Shown here one piece after another: positions 19,001 through 27,154 of a stretch of DNA of 64,000 nucleotides. Source of the DNA: Corynebacterium anserum (GTDB lineage Bacteria > Actinomycetota > Actinomycetes > Mycobacteriales > Mycobacteriaceae). The stretch spans positions 744,001-808,000 of the forward strand of contig NZ_CP046883.1 of NCBI RefSeq assembly GCF_014262665.1, written 5' to 3'. How positions within the stretch are numbered: the stretch's first letter is position 1; each line of letters begins with the position of its first letter. Made by a program: the position numbers and the translations under genes. Below the pieces are notes generated by a model that was given only the letters and a program-made list of their open reading frames with translations, ran no database searches and was not told the origin of the DNA.

Positions 19001-19311
19001 CGTTGCAAGAACTGGCCAATGCCGAGCTCATCAGCCAGGCCGATGCAGAGATTCTGCGGGAGGCCTGGATCACCGCCACGAATGCCCGCAATGCGATTGT
19101 TTTGGTCAACGGAAAGCGCAAGGATCAGCTGCCCACCTTCGGTAAACCTTTGGCACAGGTTGCCGCTGCTGCTGACTGGGACGCTACAGATTCTCAGGGA
19201 TTCCTCGATGATTATTTGAAGCGGACCCGCCGTGCTCGCCGGGTGGTGGACCGCGTGTTCTGGGGCGAGGACGTCCTGCACGATTTCGGCGGTGTGGATT
19301 TCCATCCGTAG
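16078..19311 (+). CDS. glnE: Bifunctional glutamine synthetase adenylyltransferase / adenylyl-removing enzyme
   Basis: A protein of about 1077 residues with the two-nucleotidyltransferase layout of GlnE. The N-terminal adenylyl-removing half contains GKCGARELNYISDVDVIFV (near residue 285), and the C-terminal adenylylating half contains GMGRLGGAELGYGSDADVMFV (near 780). Each is followed by a helical GlnE-associated domain, and LRPEG with GGLRDVEF / GALADVEW motifs recur in both halves. It modifies the Tyr of GlnA according to nitrogen status. The ATG at 16078 is preceded by GGAAAAGG; the GTG at 16033 would add 15 residues. It lies downstream of glnA2 and upstream of the heme-oxygenase-like gene. 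Confidence 0.96.
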   Translation: MTRPRSSRSRIPSARTLGLTRPRAQEDLEMLGWVGEEHVEVLVALGSTGDPDLALNNVVRLVEALRAKEADGELESVSVEGEVGSFSDATADTLLEALVSNTALRRRLFALFGASGMLGDHIVAHPEHWVQLALPLPDTEDMMKVMLDSVGAVPVEKVLAFDEFAEFKDDSEEKAVEIPHEGNRLYRARLTGPEADNAMRVAYRTLLARVASIDVEGTYVVRGEEDPTPLPFVTLSERLADSADAALTAALAVACSTVYGGPDDDNAKPPARLAVLAMGKCGARELNYISDVDVIFVAEPADSRAMRWAGEFINIGSRVFFEVDAALRPEGKQGALVRTLASHKTYYDRWAATWEFQALLKARPMSGDLELGQQYVDALAPKVWTASQRDDFVPDVQKMRKRVIDNVPEDIRSRELKLGPGGLRDVEFAVQLLQMVHGRVDESLRVRSTVQALNALVDGGYIGREDCKVLVRSYEYMRLLEHRLQLFRLKRTHTLPPQSDLVTLTWLSRTAGTKPEGMNSYAEQLEKNVKRVSVQIHQLHSKLFYRPLLTSVVTLDEDTIRLTPDAAKRQLAALGYENPDRAYDHLTALASGGARKNKLQAIILPTLLEWLAPTVDPDAGLLAYRKLSEAAKDKQWFLRLLRDENVVGQRLMFLLGTSPYLAELLLNSVDTVKLLSDGAKGPKLTERDPAVVTHSLVSAVARHRDPDKAIAIARSLRRAELARVAAADLLGFMDVEEVCQSLSLVWDAVLEAALQAEIRAWEDQNGQNAPAKISVIGMGRLGGAELGYGSDADVMFVTEPVDIPDDDDEREKTENRAVKWAASMCDSVRMRLGRPSQDPPLDVDMDLRPEGRNGAVVRTMESYERYYREWGETWEKQALLRATWIAGDKDLGIRFLRMIDQFRYPEGGVSDKTVQEVRRMKARVDAERLPAGADRKTHTKLGHGALADVEWTVQLLMMQNVTMAENLRNTSTLEALQELANAELISQADAEILREAWITATNARNAIVLVNGKRKDQLPTFGKPLAQVAAAADWDATDSQGFLDDYLKRTRRARRVVDRVFWGEDVLHDFGGVDFHP

Positions 19312-19339
19312 AAAATGAGTGGTAGTCCCCTCAAGTTAT

Positions 19340-19366
19340 CAGCAAAGGGTATGCTAACCTTTGCTG
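19340..19366 (+). promoter_or_regulatory. DtxR-like iron box overlapping a promoter
   Basis: CAGCAAAGG and CCTTTGCTG form a perfect 9-bp inverted repeat around GTATGCTAA. The central 19 bases (19344-19362, AAAGGGTATGCTAACCTTT) match the DtxR consensus TTAGGTTAGSCTAACCTAA at 13 of 19 positions, including all of GCTAACCT. The putative -10 TATGCT (19350-19355) lies inside the box, so repressor binding would block transcription. It lies 117 bp upstream of the heme-oxygenase-like gene. Confidence 0.6.
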
Positions 19367-19482
19367 TACATGGGTTGTTGACGAGGGGTTCTGGCATCGT
19401 ACTTTGCCAGCGCTGAGCTGCTTATTCTCATAACCTCACCCTAATTCCACTCCCAGACCGTAAGCCAAGGAGGTGCCAAAAC

Positions 19483-20124
19483 ATGAGTGCAGCAGAAAAC
19501 ACTGTGGACCACATTGACGTTGCCTCAATGGTGATCGCCACTGCTCACAACGTGCGTGAAATGCTACAACGATCCTCGGTATGGGGACGCATGAACGACG
19601 GCACCTTGCCCTTTGCTGGGCGTGCTTCTTACCTGGAACAACACTGGGAGGGGCTTCGTGTGCTCCTCGCAGCTTTGGATAAGTTCGATGGGGTGGCGGA
19701 TGTTGTGGAGTTGCGGGAACAACTGCGTCGAACGGTTGAAAAAATGGGTGACGCGCTGGATCGTTCCCATTCCACGGCTCGCTGGCGGGACCATCACGTC
19801 ACTATGCCGTCGATGCTGCAATTCCGGCGTCAGGTAGCTGACATGGACGAGCGTGGAGATCTCGTGGCTCTCGTTGCACATAGCGTAGTGCGCCTAGCTG
19901 CGGTGGGGGCATGCCCTGTTCCCTCTAAAGCAGGGGAGATGTCCATTCCAGCCGTCACTATTGTCCGTGATGAAGAGCAAGAGGAACACTTTGCGGAGGA
20001 ACTATCCGCGGCGCTGGTGCTGATGATGGCTCACGGCAGTGATGTGGTGCGGGCTTATCAGGGACAAAAACGCGCAAGCAGCTGTGCAGTAACTGCTGCG
20101 ATGATCCGTAATGCACTGCGTTGA
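19483..20124 (+). CDS. Divergent heme-oxygenase-like protein at the hmuO position
   Basis: A 213-residue helical protein remotely similar to HmuO of corynebacteria. The best match is VALVAHSVVRL (about 128-138) against PALVAHHYVRYL of C. diphtheriae HmuO, as I remember it. Weaker matches are RSSVWGRMNDG and YLEQHW (residues 30-55) and EEQEEHF near 164-170. The distal GDLSGGQ helix is missing, replaced by AAVGACPVPSKAG, with a deletion of about 25 residues after it. Ungapped alignment puts Arg25 at the proximal heme ligand, with His22 one turn earlier. In C. glutamicum the gene beside glnE is hmuO, and a DtxR-like box lies upstream here. It may be a degenerate, dead or repurposed heme oxygenase. 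AAGGAGG at 19468-19474 precedes the ATG. Confidence 0.6.
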   Translation: MSAAENTVDHIDVASMVIATAHNVREMLQRSSVWGRMNDGTLPFAGRASYLEQHWEGLRVLLAALDKFDGVADVVELREQLRRTVEKMGDALDRSHSTARWRDHHVTMPSMLQFRRQVADMDERGDLVALVAHSVVRLAAVGACPVPSKAGEMSIPAVTIVRDEEQEEHFAEELSAALVLMMAHGSDVVRAYQGQKRASSCAVTAAMIRNALR

Positions 20125-20276
20125 GGGACGACCCCCGAACGACAATAAGGCAACAACAGGGGAGGGCTATGACCCCGGCGCGTCGATAAAAAAGATGCCG
20201 AGCAGATGACCGTCATCCGGTGCGATGAAGGTGAGTAGAAACTCACGAAGCTGGTTGTAGTAGTAATCTAATCACC

Positions 20277-21023
20277 GTGAATGATGCCCTATTGATTTTT
20301 GCCGCTTTTCTCGCTGGCTCTGTTTTACAGCGCGTGAGCGGGATGGGGTTGGGTTTGGTCGCTGGCCCAGTGATGAGCCTAGTGCTAGGTCCGGTAGAGG
20401 GCATACTTTTTCTCAACGTTCTTGCTACGGTCAATGCGCTGCTTGGAACGTGGACTGTTCGCCGGAGTGTTCCTTGGCGAACGGTAGCTCTCCTCGGATC
20501 GGTAATGATCTTAGGAGCGGCGCCCGCCGCGTGGGTGATCCTTAATATTTCTACTGCGGTGCTCAACATTGTCGTGGGGATTCTACTGCTCATCGCGCTA
20601 TTTATAGTGACTGCAGGTCGAACATGGATCCCGCCCTTTCAGGGGAGGATTCCAGCGATCACAGCCGGAATTTTGGCCGGTTTTATGAATACTGTGGCCG
20701 GGGTAGCTGGCCCTGCGTTAACTATCTACGCATTGGGCTCGCGTTGGAAGCATGCAGAGTATGTCGCTGCTCTCCAGCCCTTGTTTGCCATATCTGGCGC
20801 ACTGGCAGTCATTGTTAAAACGGTAGGGTCACATGTGACGCTTGAGGGTACGCCTCCCGGGGACTGGGCGGCAGGATTTGGCGCTGTAGCCCTGGGTGTT
20901 TTCCTAGGAATTAAGCTTGCGCGCATGGTGGATCGCGCTATTGCTCGACGAATCGCCATTGCAGTGGCTTTAGCGGGTGCGAGCTCCGTCATGTTCCGCG
21001 GCGTTCTTGCCGTGATTGGATGA
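20277..21023 (+). CDS. TSUP (TauE/SafE) family membrane permease
   Basis: A 248-residue protein with about eight hydrophobic segments arranged as two similar halves. They begin at SVLQRVSGMGLGLVAGPV (about residues 15-32) and at GILAGFMNTVAGVAGPALTIY (about 130-150), the repeated glycine-rich motif of the TSUP family. Members export or import sulfite, organosulfonates or other anions; the substrate is unknown here. The GTG start lacks a ribosome site but a TAATCT box lies about 8 bp upstream, so a leaderless message is plausible. The preceding 152-bp gap shows no other recognisable element. Confidence 0.83.
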   Translation: MNDALLIFAAFLAGSVLQRVSGMGLGLVAGPVMSLVLGPVEGILFLNVLATVNALLGTWTVRRSVPWRTVALLGSVMILGAAPAAWVILNISTAVLNIVVGILLLIALFIVTAGRTWIPPFQGRIPAITAGILAGFMNTVAGVAGPALTIYALGSRWKHAEYVAALQPLFAISGALAVIVKTVGSHVTLEGTPPGDWAAGFGAVALGVFLGIKLARMVDRAIARRIAIAVALAGASSVMFRGVLAVIG

Positions 21024-21228
21024 TGGTGAAGTAGCTAGTGTCACGGCCGGCGATAGGTTCAAGGGGTGGGTAAGACGTCGCACGGTGGCAGTGCGCGGGG
21101 TGGGGCAGGTAGTAAATAGTGGTGTCCATTGGTCTGTGCAGAACTGATGTGAGCCAATGTGCGTTCTAGTCAGCTCCGCCCGCCCCGGTCGGCGACTTGC
21201 TGCTCCCCGAGGCGTAAGGTGACACAAC

Positions 21229-22674
21229 GTGTCACCAACTCAAGCTCATCCACCCCGAGTCTCGCATGTTGAACGCAGCTCCCAGAATATCGGCCCACAA
21301 GCATTGATGGTGTGGCTCGTTGGCGTGCTTTTGTACACCATGGCTGTGACCGGACGTACTTCTTTCGGCGTGGCTTCCGTGGAGGCGATGGATCAGTTTC
21401 ATATTGACGCCGCCAGACTTGCTGTCTTTGCCACCCTTCAGCTAGGTACGTATTCATTAGCCCAGATTCCGGTTGGGTTGATGGTTGATCGCTTCGGCCC
21501 CCGAAAATTGCTGGCTGCTGGTGCTCTGGTGATGGCTCTTGGTCAGATCGTCTTGGCTTTCAGTGCCAACTATTACGTGGCGTTATGCGCTCGGATCCTT
21601 GTCGGAGCAGGCGACGCCACTGCTTTCTCCTCCGTGATGCGGATCATACCGGCGTGGATCCCGCTGAAATGGACACCGCTATTGTCCCAGCTCACAGGTG
21701 CTATTGGACAATTTGGTCAGTTCCTTTCGGCAGTGCCGTTCATGATGATCCTGCATGCTGAGGGATGGACTGTAGCGTTTCTCTCACTTGGGGCGGTGGG
21801 CGCACTATTTGCCATCGTGGCGATGGTAGCCGTGCAAGACACCCCGGATTCGCCCAACCGCGTAGAGAGGAAACAGCTCCGTCAGGCTCAGAAACTGGCG
21901 TCGGATAAAGGGGCGGACCAGGCGCCGGATGAGGCACTGGATAAGGTGGCAGGTAAGGCATCGACTAAGGGGACGGATCAAAAGCCAGGCGATCGGCAGT
22001 CAACTCTGCCTATACGTGGAATTCTGGTAACGGTGTTGCGCTCAAGCGTGTGCTGGCATGGATTTTTCATTCACTGGGTGGGTTTGGGGACACTTGTGTT
22101 GTTCACTATGCTTTGGGGGCTTCCCATCATGACGCTGGGCATGGGGTTGAGCAATGAGTTTGCAGGTTACATGCTGACCGTCGCAACTATTGCGACTGTC
22201 CTGGCTGGGCCGGTCGTGGGATATCTTTCCGCGAGGGTAGGCAAGAAACGTTGGGTCGTGACTCTCACGGGATCAACAATTGCGATGATGTTGTGGATAT
22301 GGCTGTTTATTTCTCCTGATCCTCGCGGCTCAGTGGCAGCGGTCGTGGTGTGTCTAGCCATGGGGGTGTTTGCCCCAGTATCCAATTTGGGGTTTGATTC
22401 AGTGCGTGAACAGGTTGATCGCAGCATGGTGGCTACCGGGACAGGGTTGGCCAATATGGGTGGGTGGACGTGCGGGATGATTACAGCGCAAGTGGTCGGC
22501 GTGATTCTCAGCGTTTCTGCTCCGCATGGTGATTATGCATGGTCTGATTTCCGCTTAGCGTGGATGGTTGTGGTCCTGTGCTGGATGTTTGGGGTGGTAG
22601 GAGTAGTTCTTACGCGTCCACGGAGGTTGCCTCGCGAGGAATCGACAACGGTCGCGATTTTGCCAGCTAGTTAA
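21229..22674 (+). CDS. Major facilitator superfamily transporter
   Basis: A 481-residue MFS protein with 12 predicted membrane segments. The loop 2-3 signature reads GLMVDRFGPRKLL (about residues 83-95). The central cytoplasmic loop (about 205-265) is enlarged by a Lys/Asp/Ala/Gly-rich stretch with loosely repeated DK-GA-D units. Start segments resemble nitrate/sugar-phosphate and glucarate-type MFS proteins, but substrate is not assignable. The GTG start has AAGGTG about 9 bp upstream. It lies about 200 bp downstream of the TSUP permease on the same strand. Confidence 0.85.
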   Translation: MSPTQAHPPRVSHVERSSQNIGPQALMVWLVGVLLYTMAVTGRTSFGVASVEAMDQFHIDAARLAVFATLQLGTYSLAQIPVGLMVDRFGPRKLLAAGALVMALGQIVLAFSANYYVALCARILVGAGDATAFSSVMRIIPAWIPLKWTPLLSQLTGAIGQFGQFLSAVPFMMILHAEGWTVAFLSLGAVGALFAIVAMVAVQDTPDSPNRVERKQLRQAQKLASDKGADQAPDEALDKVAGKASTKGTDQKPGDRQSTLPIRGILVTVLRSSVCWHGFFIHWVGLGTLVLFTMLWGLPIMTLGMGLSNEFAGYMLTVATIATVLAGPVVGYLSARVGKKRWVVTLTGSTIAMMLWIWLFISPDPRGSVAAVVVCLAMGVFAPVSNLGFDSVREQVDRSMVATGTGLANMGGWTCGMITAQVVGVILSVSAPHGDYAWSDFRLAWMVVVLCWMFGVVGVVLTRPRRLPREESTTVAILPAS

Positions 22675-22889
22675 GGGATTCTCCGTGGATCGCCGGGGTG
22701 GGAGAGAGTTTGGTTTTGGGCGTGATGAGGGCTTGATTTTGGGGTGTGGATGTGAGGTTGGGGTATGGGAGAGAGTTGGGGAGTCCTGGGGGTGGATTCT
22801 CCCGAAGAAACATTGACGTTTGTTGAACGAAGTACTTCCTATGGGAGGGATGCTCTGGGAGAATGGGAAGTGATTTCTAGGAGGAAACT
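22675..22889 (+). other. G-rich intergenic tract
   Basis: The 215-bp gap has many GGG/GGGG runs on the + strand between 22690 and 22800. TGGGAGAGAGTT occurs at 22699-22710 and again at 22766-22777, and GATTCTCC occurs on both sides. Several G-runs are spaced closely enough for G-quadruplex formation. The final bases hold the AGGAGG ribosome site of the next gene. No terminator hairpin was recognised. Confidence 0.45.
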
Positions 22890-23558
22890 ATGACGTCTCT
22901 GGCTACACCCTCGGGGCTTTCTCATGAGAACTATGCCCGTGAAGTGGATGCACTGTTGAACCATCTCACGGGGCTTAACATCATTAAGCCGAGCCAGCCC
23001 CGACGTGGATGGACTCATGCGGGCACGGTGCTTGTTGATGCCGTTATGCAGGAGCGCAGTACATTCGATCCCTTACTGCGGCCAAAGGCTGAGAAAGCCG
23101 TTGCTCAGAACCCTGCGGCCGGCGATTTCCTCGGCGTGATGGACGTGGTTAACGACCCACAATTTCAACATTCGCTGCCCTTGGGATCGCGTGCCCGCTT
23201 CGAGTCGGTGATGGCCATGGCGGCGGTGATGCGGGAGCAAGGGTGTGAGACGGTGGCAGACGTGCGCCGAGTGTTCGACAATGATGACGAACAACTGCGC
23301 AGCGCTTTGATGCTTATCGCCCGGGTGGATACAAAGACCGTTGACATGTTGTCTGTGCTGGTCGGTGCGAATAGTGGGGTCGTTGTGGACGGGAGGGTAC
23401 GCCGAGTTCTTTCCGACGCAGGTATTGATCCCTCCGATTATCAGATGTCCAAAGCAATCGTTCTGGTCGCGGCGCAGGAGCTTAACTGGACACCCGCACA
23501 GATGGACGCGACGCTTTGGAACGCCGGAAACCGTACGTGGATTCCGCGGTATGGATAG
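22890..23558 (+). CDS. HhH-GPD-like (DNA glycosylase-fold) protein of unknown function
   Basis: A 222-residue protein whose C-terminal third follows the HhH-GPD pattern: ARVDTKTVDMLSVLVG (about 144-159, hairpin-like K-T-x-D), then VVVDGRVRRVLSDAGI (about 164-179) with an Asp where glycosylases carry the catalytic Asp, and the helix QELNWTPAQMDATLWN (about 196-211). The N-terminal part is unlike known glycosylases and there is no FeS cysteine cluster. Enzymatic repair activity is therefore only a suggestion. AGGAGG lies just before the ATG. Its 3' end overlaps the convergent glycosyltransferase gene by 77 bp. Confidence 0.6.
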   Translation: MTSLATPSGLSHENYAREVDALLNHLTGLNIIKPSQPRRGWTHAGTVLVDAVMQERSTFDPLLRPKAEKAVAQNPAAGDFLGVMDVVNDPQFQHSLPLGSRARFESVMAMAAVMREQGCETVADVRRVFDNDDEQLRSALMLIARVDTKTVDMLSVLVGANSGVVVDGRVRRVLSDAGIDPSDYQMSKAIVLVAAQELNWTPAQMDATLWNAGNRTWIPRYG

Positions 23559-24786
23559 CCGAGGTGATGTAGAGCCGGTAGCCGACGTAGACGGTCATGG
23601 CTACCACTAAAAGGTTGCGGATGACCAAGTAGAGCAGCGGCCACACGCTGCTGCTACGAAGCAGTGCTTCGTATGTAGCTGGGTAAATCAAGGTAGTGAA
23701 TACTGCGGTAATGATCATTACCAGACGGAGTTTGTGTAGAGGGTGGGAGCTCAGTAGTGAGACAACCGCAACTGCGGGTCCCATCCAGACCACGTATTGC
23801 GGGCTGAATACTTTATTGGTCACGATGAGCATGAGAATCAGTAGTAAAGCAAAGAGCGCCGCATTCTCATGGGTCCACCCACCGTAGAGGAAACGCCAAA
23901 GAGCGAATAAAACAGCGAATACGACCGTGACCAAAAGCAGGATATCCGCTGCATCAATAGCGAAAGAGACCCCGGGACCTGCAATTTCATAGGATTTCGA
24001 CGCAGCGTAGCCAGTCACCCACTTGTCGTCGTCGAAAATTCGGGCCGCCATAAACGGGGTGGCCATGACGGACTCTACCTGCAACCCGCGAGTGTCCTGA
24101 TAGGTGATGGGGGAGAGCAAACGATCGAGACCGACGGTTGTAAGAGTCACCACTGCCAAAGCGACGAGAGAAGAACCGAAGGATAAGAGGCGTACCCATG
24201 TGCTGCGAAGAGACCAACGGTCCACAAACGCGGCAGCTATTACACCCGGCCACAGCTTGGATAAGGTAGCGAAGGCAAGTAGAAACCCGGCAACTCTTGG
24301 GCGCGTCAACATCCACGCTATGGCCATTGCCACAAGCATGCCGGAAATGATATCGAGGCGGGTCAGCAGGATTGGTCCTGTGGCCGCGCAGAAGATGACC
24401 CAAAACCAACCAGCTCGTAGAGGAGACCGGCCTACCGCCTTATGATCGTTACCCCACGCAAGCAGGAACCATAGGAAAATTCCGGAGAGAGCAACGCACA
24501 TTGCGCTGAACACGGCAATGAACATTGGCTGTCTATCAGCACTGATGAAGTTGACTATGTGCAGTGGCCATACGCCTGCGTGCGGATATTCAGCCAGTGG
24601 AGTTGCGCCGGAATTCGTTGCCATCTGTGTGGCTGCGTCGATGTCCGCAGAGCTGAGATCCGGATTCATGCCACGGAAGTAATAACGGACATCTCCGTTG
24701 GTAGTGCCCGTGGTGAGAACAAGGGTCACCAATATCACGTGGACCACGGCCCAGCTTGCCCACAGGGCCTTCACGTTTTTTAGCAC
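23482..24786 (-). CDS. GT-C membrane glycosyltransferase (GT87-like mannosyltransferase)
   Basis: A 434-residue polytopic protein with about 10-11 membrane segments. The first outer loop holds the acidic GDVRYYFRGM (residues about 31-40), where GT-C enzymes place their catalytic Asp. FATLSKLWPGVIAAAF and NKVFSPQYVVWMGP are typical of the DUF2029/GT87 polyprenyl-phosphomannose-dependent alpha-1,2-mannosyltransferases that build lipomannan and lipoarabinomannan, such as MptC. A similar role in corynebacterial lipomannan branching is likely but not proven. GTG start, 10 bp after the aminotransferase stop, suggesting an operon. The cytoplasmic C-terminal tail overlaps the convergent HhH-like gene. 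Confidence 0.82.
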   Translation of the reverse strand: MLKNVKALWASWAVVHVILVTLVLTTGTTNGDVRYYFRGMNPDLSSADIDAATQMATNSGATPLAEYPHAGVWPLHIVNFISADRQPMFIAVFSAMCVALSGIFLWFLLAWGNDHKAVGRSPLRAGWFWVIFCAATGPILLTRLDIISGMLVAMAIAWMLTRPRVAGFLLAFATLSKLWPGVIAAAFVDRWSLRSTWVRLLSFGSSLVALAVVTLTTVGLDRLLSPITYQDTRGLQVESVMATPFMAARIFDDDKWVTGYAASKSYEIAGPGVSFAIDAADILLLVTVVFAVLFALWRFLYGGWTHENAALFALLLILMLIVTNKVFSPQYVVWMGPAVAVVSLLSSHPLHKLRLVMIITAVFTTLIYPATYEALLRSSSVWPLLYLVIRNLLVVAMTVYVGYRLYITSAIHTAESTYGFRRSKASRPSVRVSS

Positions 24787-24796
24787 GACGATGATC

Positions 24797-26014
24797 CTAG
24801 CCGAAGTGGGACCGCAGGCGTTCGATGGCTCGCGCCATCGTCTCTGGGTTCTTACAGAAAGCCCAGCGGACGAGAGTTCTCACCTCGGGGCTGTGAGGAC
24901 TCGTCACAAACGCGGTCACTGGTATCGCGGATACTCCCACTGTTTCCGGAAGCCTCATGCAGAATTCGTCAGCACTTTCTCCGGTGTTTAATGGGGCGAT
25001 GTCAGTGATTAGGAAGTACGTTCCTTGGGAAGGGATAACGCGAAAGCCTAGTTCCTCTAAGGCTGTGGAGAGGTCCTTCTTTCTTTGGGCCAATGTGGCG
25101 CGCCAACTGTGCGACCAGTCGTCAGCATTGGTTAACGCCCAAGCAACCGGTGATTGGAACGGTGTGGCCCCCACGTAGCTTAAAAACTGCTTAGCCGCGA
25201 TGATTGGATGAAGAAGATCTGGTTGTGCGCAGACCCAGCCCGTCTTCCAACCAGTGACGTTGAAAGTCTTTGCTGCCGAAGAAATTGTCACCGTGCGTTC
25301 GGCCATGCCATCGAGTGTTCCGAAAGGAATATGTTCGCCGTTGAAGATGAGCCGTTCATAGACCTCGTCGGTTATGACGATGGCACGAGAGCCACGGACA
25401 ACCGATGCAATGAATTCGAGATCATCGCGTCCCAAAACGATGCCAGTGGGGTTGTGGGGACTATTGAGAATAATCGCCGACGTGTCGTTCGTGACTGCCT
25501 CGGCAAAGGCTGCGCGGTCGAGCGCCCATCCGAGTTCTTCATTGCGAAGCAGCCGGACTGGTCGCAACTGAGCTTCCGCCAATTTGACGATAGCCGGGTA
25601 CGCGTCATAGGTGGGTTCGAGGGTGACAACCTCGCTACCCCGTTCAACTAAACCCAAAACACTTGCCGCGAGCGCTTCTGTTGCTCCAACGGTAACAAGA
25701 ATTTCACTATCGGGGTCGATGTGTTGGTTGTAGCGTGACGCGCGATCTGCAGCAATAGCCTTCCGTAGATCCATTTGACCCCGTCCGGGTGCGTATTGGT
25801 TGTTGGGTACGACGGTTGGGCTCCCGGTGATGTGCTCTGCCGCCAGCCGTAGCATTTCTTCCGGCCCGTCTTCATCAGGGAAACCTTGCCCTAGGTTGGC
25901 TGCGTCGTGTTGAACAGACAATGCGGTGATGGTGGAGAAGATGGTCTCATCCGTACCGGCTACGCGCCGAGCTGGAGAAAACAAGGGCGAATGAGGGAGA
26001 CGGCGTTCAGACAT
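24797..26014 (-). CDS. Class I/II PLP-dependent aminotransferase (DapC-like)
   Basis: An aminotransferase of about 405 residues. Motifs are LGQGFPDEDGP near the N-terminus, VTVGATEA, NSPHNPTG, DEVYERLIF and the PLP-lysine segment SSAAKTFNVTGWKTGW, followed by AAKQFLSYVG. It closely resembles mycobacterial Rv0858c, annotated as N-succinyldiaminopimelate aminotransferase, and also kynurenine/methionine aminotransferases. Exact substrate is uncertain. I chose the ATG at 26014 with AGGGTGAAAAG upstream; the longer open frame to 26230 runs into the divergent kinase-like gene and is not supported. Confidence 0.88.
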   Translation of the reverse strand: MSERRLPHSPLFSPARRVAGTDETIFSTITALSVQHDAANLGQGFPDEDGPEEMLRLAAEHITGSPTVVPNNQYAPGRGQMDLRKAIAADRASRYNQHIDPDSEILVTVGATEALAASVLGLVERGSEVVTLEPTYDAYPAIVKLAEAQLRPVRLLRNEELGWALDRAAFAEAVTNDTSAIILNSPHNPTGIVLGRDDLEFIASVVRGSRAIVITDEVYERLIFNGEHIPFGTLDGMAERTVTISSAAKTFNVTGWKTGWVCAQPDLLHPIIAAKQFLSYVGATPFQSPVAWALTNADDWSHSWRATLAQRKKDLSTALEELGFRVIPSQGTYFLITDIAPLNTGESADEFCMRLPETVGVSAIPVTAFVTSPHSPEVRTLVRWAFCKNPETMARAIERLRSHFG

Positions 26015-26138
26015 GCTTTTCACCCTAGCGCACGGGCGACTGGGCAAACTGTGGAGTACACACGCCAATGGTGCCGGGCGGCTGATGGTTGGCGAGCAGA
26101 GACGTGTTTTGTTTCTCCAACTCAGGCACACTGGGGTT

Positions 26139-26894
26139 ATGGTCTCTTCGTATGTCAAAAATAACCCCGGCCGAACGGGAGAATGGGAAGTCGCTGGCCT
26201 TCGGTGGTTGCGCAGTGTGGCCGACGGCACCGGTTTGCACGTAGCAAAGGTTCTTGCGGCTACACAGGGAGCTATTCACTTGGAACGCATTGAGGTGGTG
26301 CAGCCGAGTGCGAAAGATGCTGAGGAATTTGGCCGTAGTTTGGCGAGGTTTCATCGGGTCGACGTCGGGAAATTTGGACAAGGACCCCGCGGGTGGCAAG
26401 GCGATGGCTATCAGGGGCCTACTGACCAGCTACTGGTGCTACCATTGCACCCCACTGACTCCTGGGGATGCTTCTACGCAGAGGTTCTTGAAGGTCTAGC
26501 TGCGGGACAATTCGGGCAAGAGGATCGACGTGATGTGGACGAGTTACTAGCTCGTCTGCGCGGCGGTGATTTTGATGCTCAGGCACGACCATCGGCACTC
26601 CACGGAGACATGTGGGCGGGAAATGTGCTGTGGAGCAGGCATGGTGCAGTACTTATTGATCCCATGGCTCATGTGGGGCATCCTGAGACGGATCTGGGGG
26701 CGTTGCAATTGTTTGGGGCTCCGCATATAGGCAGCATTATCGGTGCCTATGTGGAAGAAGCCGGTTTAGACCACGGTTTCGTTCAGCGAACCCCGCTTCA
26801 TCAGCTTCATCTGTTGTTTTTGCATGTGGCACTATTTGGGGGAAGCTACCGGATCCAAGCCATGGATGCTGTGCGGGCAAGCCTTCGGCTCTAG
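26139..26894 (+). CDS. Fructosamine kinase family protein
   Basis: A 251-residue protein of the fructosamine/ketosamine-3-kinase family. The kinase catalytic loop ALHGDMWAGNVLWS and the metal-binding LIDPMAHVGHPETDLG are intact, and the E-x-L-A-x-F-H helix appears as GRSLARFHRV. Such kinases phosphorylate sugar adducts on proteins so that they detach, a glycation repair role. The start is ATG 26139; the frame is open further upstream to 26013, but that part overlaps the divergent aminotransferase gene. No good ribosome site is seen. Confidence 0.85.
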   Translation: MVSSYVKNNPGRTGEWEVAGLRWLRSVADGTGLHVAKVLAATQGAIHLERIEVVQPSAKDAEEFGRSLARFHRVDVGKFGQGPRGWQGDGYQGPTDQLLVLPLHPTDSWGCFYAEVLEGLAAGQFGQEDRRDVDELLARLRGGDFDAQARPSALHGDMWAGNVLWSRHGAVLIDPMAHVGHPETDLGALQLFGAPHIGSIIGAYVEEAGLDHGFVQRTPLHQLHLLFLHVALFGGSYRIQAMDAVRASLRL

Positions 26895-27154
26895 CGGACT
26901 GTGACGGGTTGGCAAGCCGTGATGTTTTAGCCTGTTGTGGGAGTTCACGGTAGGCATGAGGTCGCAGAATCGATTTGAGCGCTCAGGGTAGGAATGAGGG
27001 CGGGACTTAGCAAACATTGAGGACTCTGGGGCGGAATGGAGAGGACTCATGTAGAAGACAACGCCCTAGTGAGGCGCCGTGGTCATCCCACTGTTTGAGA
27101 TGACACTGGTGTCGGGTGTACCGCTCATCCCAAAAAATTGCGTGACAGTCTACG
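26895..27154 (+). other. 260-bp gap upstream of thrC
   Basis: Two related segments are present (ACGGTAGGCATGAGG near 26949 and AGGGTAGGAATGAGG near 26986) within purine-rich DNA. No tRNA, clear terminator or operator was recognised. The thrC promoter should lie in its last 60 bases. Confidence 0.3.
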
